A stretch of 6,428 bases of DNA from Ruminococcaceae bacterium UBA5423. Its GTDB lineage: Bacteria > Bacillota > Clostridia > Oscillospirales > Acutalibacteraceae. Numbering within the stretch: the first letter of the stretch is position 1; each line of letters opens with the position of its first letter. The stretch covers positions 1 through 6,428 of the forward strand of contig DHNF01000131.1 of the NCBI GenBank assembly GCA_002409375.1, in the 5' to 3' direction. A program made the position numbers and the translations under genes. Shown here piece by piece: positions 4,338-6,428 of the stretch. The notes under the pieces were generated by a model. It worked only from the letters and a program-made list of their open reading frames with translations, was not told where the DNA came from and made no database searches.

Positions 4338-5918
4338 TTGAAACGGTTTTTGTTATTAAAAAATGCATTTATCTTGGTTTTGACATCCTTTATCTTAAGA
4401 ACAGTCGGAATATTTTTTAGAGTTTACTTATCAAACAAAATAGGTGCAGAAGGTATCGGCTTATACCAGCTCGTCTTTTCCATTTATATTCTTGCATCCA
4501 CATTTGCAGTTTCCGGCATTTCAACCGCCGTTACTCGGCTTGTATCCGAGCAAGTGGGAAATGAAACGCGCAGGAGCATTCGCCGCATCATGCGACGAGC
4601 CGTAATGCTTAGTTTGGTGTTTGGCATTTCTTCATCTTTGATTGTTTTTTTGTTTGCTAAACCAATTGCGCTTTATGGTCTTGGAGACATTCGCGCAGTT
4701 CCCGCGCTAAGGATTTTAACACTCGGACTTCCCTTTATGGGGTTATCATCCTGCTTTAGGGGCTATTTTATAGCTCGGCGTCGTGTATCCAACTCGACGG
4801 GTGCACAGCTTTTTGAACAATTTGTACGAATCACAACCATTATTCTTATTATTGGAAAATTCTCGGACAAAGGAATAGGAACGGCATGTGCAGCTGTTAT
4901 GATAGCCGATACGCTTGCCGAAACTCTTGCGTGCGGCTATCTAGCAATTGGCTATATGATTGACAAGCGAAAATTGCCGACAGTTGCCGGCTCTTCTCAA
5001 AAACAAAGGTTTATTTTGCGAAAGATGCTTAGAATATCGCTGCCCGTTTCGGCCGGTCGCTATCTAAATACGGCGCTACATACTGTGGAGAATTTGCTTG
5101 TTCCTAATTGCCTTGCAAGATTTTCGGGTTCCCGTGAGCGTGCGTTATCACAGTTTGGAATGCTTAAAGGTATGGCGATGCCGATATTATTTTTTCCGGC
5201 CTCATTTTTGTCAGCAATTTCCACGCTTTTGGTGCCCGAAATATCGGAGGCTTCGGTTTTGCGACAGTCGGGCAAGGTTATGCGTGCTGTCAATCAGTCA
5301 ATGCGCCTAACGCTGTTGCTGTCGATTCCTGTCAGTGCATTATTTATAATGTTTTCAAAACAGCTTGGCATGCTAATATATCATGATACTCAAGTCGGAT
5401 TTTTAATTGGCGCGCTTGCACCAATCACGCCTTTTATGTATCTTGAAAGCGTTGTGGACGGAATTTTAAAAGGGTTAGACCAACAGGTCAGCTCTTTAAA
5501 ATATAATATGTTCAATTCAGTGGTAAGAATTGCGACAATTGTGCTGCTGGTACCCCTACGGGGCATTCGCGGTTTTCTGTTAATTATGATTGTGAGTAAT
5601 ATTCTGACTTCAAGCCTTAATATAAGGCGTTTGCTCCGCGTTACGGGAGTGCGAATGCGTTGGGGACAATGGATATTTAAACCTTTGCTTGCTATAGCGG
5701 CCTCAGTCGTCACTGCAAAAGGTATATGCCAATTTTTCGAAAACAAGTCTTTGCCAGCAATAATGTTAATTATCGGAGTTTCGTCCGTTGTTCTTATTCT
5801 TTACGGCGTTTTGCTGGTGTTATTTGGTTGCGTGGGTATTAATGATTTTGAATGGTTTAATATTCGCCGCAAAGTTAAGTCCGTTGGCAATACAAAAAAG
5901 GGATTGCATAGAATTTAA
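4338..5918 (+). CDS. spoVB: SpoVB/MurJ-superfamily lipid-linked oligosaccharide flippase
   Basis: This polytopic membrane protein of 526 residues is a likely MOP-superfamily exporter, closest in pattern to stage V sporulation protein B and related polysaccharide flippases, which move lipid-linked wall precursors across the membrane. The N-terminal segment KNAFILVLTSFILRTVGIFFRVYLS and the following GAEGIGLYQLVFSIYILAST are the SpoVB-type opening; FRGYFIARRRVSNST and many further hydrophobic helices (about 14) follow. B. subtilis SpoVB is of similar size. The start is uncertain: TTG 4338-4340, about 10 nt after GGCGGG (4322-4327), puts the family-like sequence at residue 1. TTG 4299 would add 13 residues without a good ribosome site. 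The gene follows the repeat protein in a probable operon. Its last codons form one arm of the terminator hairpin. MurJ-like paralogues of other function cannot be excluded. Confidence 0.87.
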   Translation: MKRFLLLKNAFILVLTSFILRTVGIFFRVYLSNKIGAEGIGLYQLVFSIYILASTFAVSGISTAVTRLVSEQVGNETRRSIRRIMRRAVMLSLVFGISSSLIVFLFAKPIALYGLGDIRAVPALRILTLGLPFMGLSSCFRGYFIARRRVSNSTGAQLFEQFVRITTIILIIGKFSDKGIGTACAAVMIADTLAETLACGYLAIGYMIDKRKLPTVAGSSQKQRFILRKMLRISLPVSAGRYLNTALHTVENLLVPNCLARFSGSRERALSQFGMLKGMAMPILFFPASFLSAISTLLVPEISEASVLRQSGKVMRAVNQSMRLTLLLSIPVSALFIMFSKQLGMLIYHDTQVGFLIGALAPITPFMYLESVVDGILKGLDQQVSSLKYNMFNSVVRIATIVLLVPLRGIRGFLLIMIVSNILTSSLNIRRLLRVTGVRMRWGQWIFKPLLAIAASVVTAKGICQFFENKSLPAIMLIIGVSSVVLILYGVLLVLFGCVGINDFEWFNIRRKVKSVGNTKKGLHRI

Positions 5919-5934
5919 GTGCAATCCCTTTTTT
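5894..5934. terminator. Bidirectional intrinsic terminator between converging genes
   Basis: A perfect 15-bp stem pairs 5894-5908 (AAAAAAGGGATTGCA) with 5920-5934 (TGCAATCCCTTTTTT). The 11-nt loop contains the TAA stop of the flippase gene (5916-5918). The A-tract on one side and T-tract on the other give a U-run in either direction, so it can end both the plus-strand flippase transcript and the minus-strand ybjQ-type transcript, whose stop lies 30 bp away. Confidence 0.93.
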
Positions 5935-5964
5935 ACGACCAGGCGTGGCTATCTGGCGATTACA

Positions 5965-6285
5965 TCACTCTATTTTTACAGCAGTCCCTGATGCTGTAAC
6001 CATAAGCATACCGTTATTTGTGCCCAACACCTCATAGTCAATATCAACACCGACGACCGCATTTGCACCCATTTGCATTGCCCGTTGTTCCATTTCACGC
6101 AGTGCATTTTCCCGCGCGCGCAGCAATTCTTCCTCATAGCTTCCTGATCGCCCGCCAAAAAAGTTTGATATGCCGGCTGCAAAATCCTTAATAAAATCCA
6201 CTCCTGATATAACTTCTCCAAAAACAATGCCCTTGTACTCCACAATTCTTTTTCCCTCAATTGTGGGCGTTGTTGTAACTACCAT
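5965..6285 (-). CDS. YbjQ/UPF0145 family protein (DUF74, putative metal-binding fold)
   Basis: The 106-residue cytosolic protein matches the small YbjQ/UPF0145 family over its full length. Visible family features are [20 protein letters not shown] at the N-terminus, the central [20 protein letters not shown] block, and [17 protein letters not shown] followed by [14 protein letters not shown] at the C-terminus. The family is often labelled a heavy-metal-binding domain by database convention, but the biochemical function is not established, so I leave the role open. The start ATG (6283-6285) follows AGGAGG (6292-6297) at 6 nt. It is monocistronic here, with its own promoter and the shared downstream hairpin, and lies divergent from the gene entering at the right edge. 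Confidence 0.92.
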   Translation of the reverse strand: MVVTTTPTIEGKRIVEYKGIVFGEVISGVDFIKDFAAGISNFFGGRSGSYEEELLRARENALREMEQRAMQMGANAVVGVDIDYEVLGTNNGMLMVTASGTAVKIE

Positions 6286-6310
6286 ATTTCTCCTCCTTTA
6301 AAATACGTTA

Positions 6311-6328
6311 CTGCTTATATTATAGCAG
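6311..6328 (-). promoter_or_regulatory. Extended -10 promoter of the ybjQ-type gene, inside a dyad
   Basis: The minus strand reads TGCTATAAT (6319-6327), a perfect -10 with the TGn extension. No good -35 is found at 16-18 bp, which extended -10 promoters tolerate. The element sits within an inverted repeat, CTGCT (6311-6315) and AGCAG (6324-6328), which might be an operator or chance. Transcription would begin near 6312. Confidence 0.6.
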
Positions 6329-6381
6329 AAAAAGCCCCATTAGCATAAACTGAAGTAAAAGGTGAAAGGAGGAACAAGCCC

Positions 6382-6428
6382 ATGCTTATGGGCACTTTTG
6401 AATCGTTGGCTTTAAGCCCTGTTTGGGC
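6382..6428 (+). CDS. Start of an unidentified gene, cut by the window edge
   Basis: ATG 6382-6384 lies 9 nt after a strong AAAGGAGG (6365-6372), and an open frame (MLMGTFESLALSPVW) continues to the end of the window. A second ATG at 6388 is in frame but further from the ribosome site. Fifteen residues are too few to name the product. No clear plus-strand promoter is seen in the 96 bp separating it from the divergent ybjQ-type gene. Confidence 0.5.
   Translation, partial: MLMGTFESLALSPVW

Overview
The window looks like part of a genome from an uncultured, low-to-mid GC Firmicute of class Clostridia, probably related to Oscillospiraceae/Ruminococcaceae. The basis is AGGAGG-type ribosome sites, near-consensus sigma-A promoters, SAM-I and FMN riboswitches working through intrinsic terminators, GTG/TTG starts and a SpoVB-type sporulation flippase. 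The taxonomic placement is inference. No phage, plasmid, IS, CRISPR, tRNA or rRNA signal was seen.

Positions 1-3058 carry four co-oriented minus-strand genes, in transcription order: an M15-family (VanY-like) D,D-carboxypeptidase with a membrane anchor; bioY (biotin ECF S component); ribU (riboflavin ECF S component); and the 5' end of metK (S-adenosylmethionine synthetase). The peptidase gene and bioY form a tight operon from a promoter at 3153-3181. ribU and metK each have their own sigma-A promoter just past the preceding gene, followed by a riboswitch and terminator: FMN riboswitch for ribU, SAM-I riboswitch for metK. No unconditional terminator is visible between the four genes, so read-through would meet these two metabolite-controlled terminators in turn.

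The left edge is abnormal. metK stops after about 69 genuine codons and folds back on itself: the next 19 codons' worth of metK (overlapping the previous 7) lie on the opposite strand, inside a 23-bp perfect inverted repeat with TGCA at the junction. This looks like a fold-back chimera at a contig or amplification end, not biology.

Positions 3298-5918 hold a plus-strand pair. The first gene encodes an unrecognised protein with three and a half tandem 32-residue Pro/Cys-rich repeats and a C-terminal beta-sandwich-like domain. The second encodes a SpoVB/MurJ-superfamily lipid-linked oligosaccharide flippase. The pair ends in a strong hairpin that also serves the converging minus-strand gene for a YbjQ/UPF0145 family protein (5965-6285). 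At the right edge a new plus-strand gene starts and runs out of the window.

The least explained item is the repeat protein next to spoVB. The most clearly readable regulation is the pair of riboswitches.
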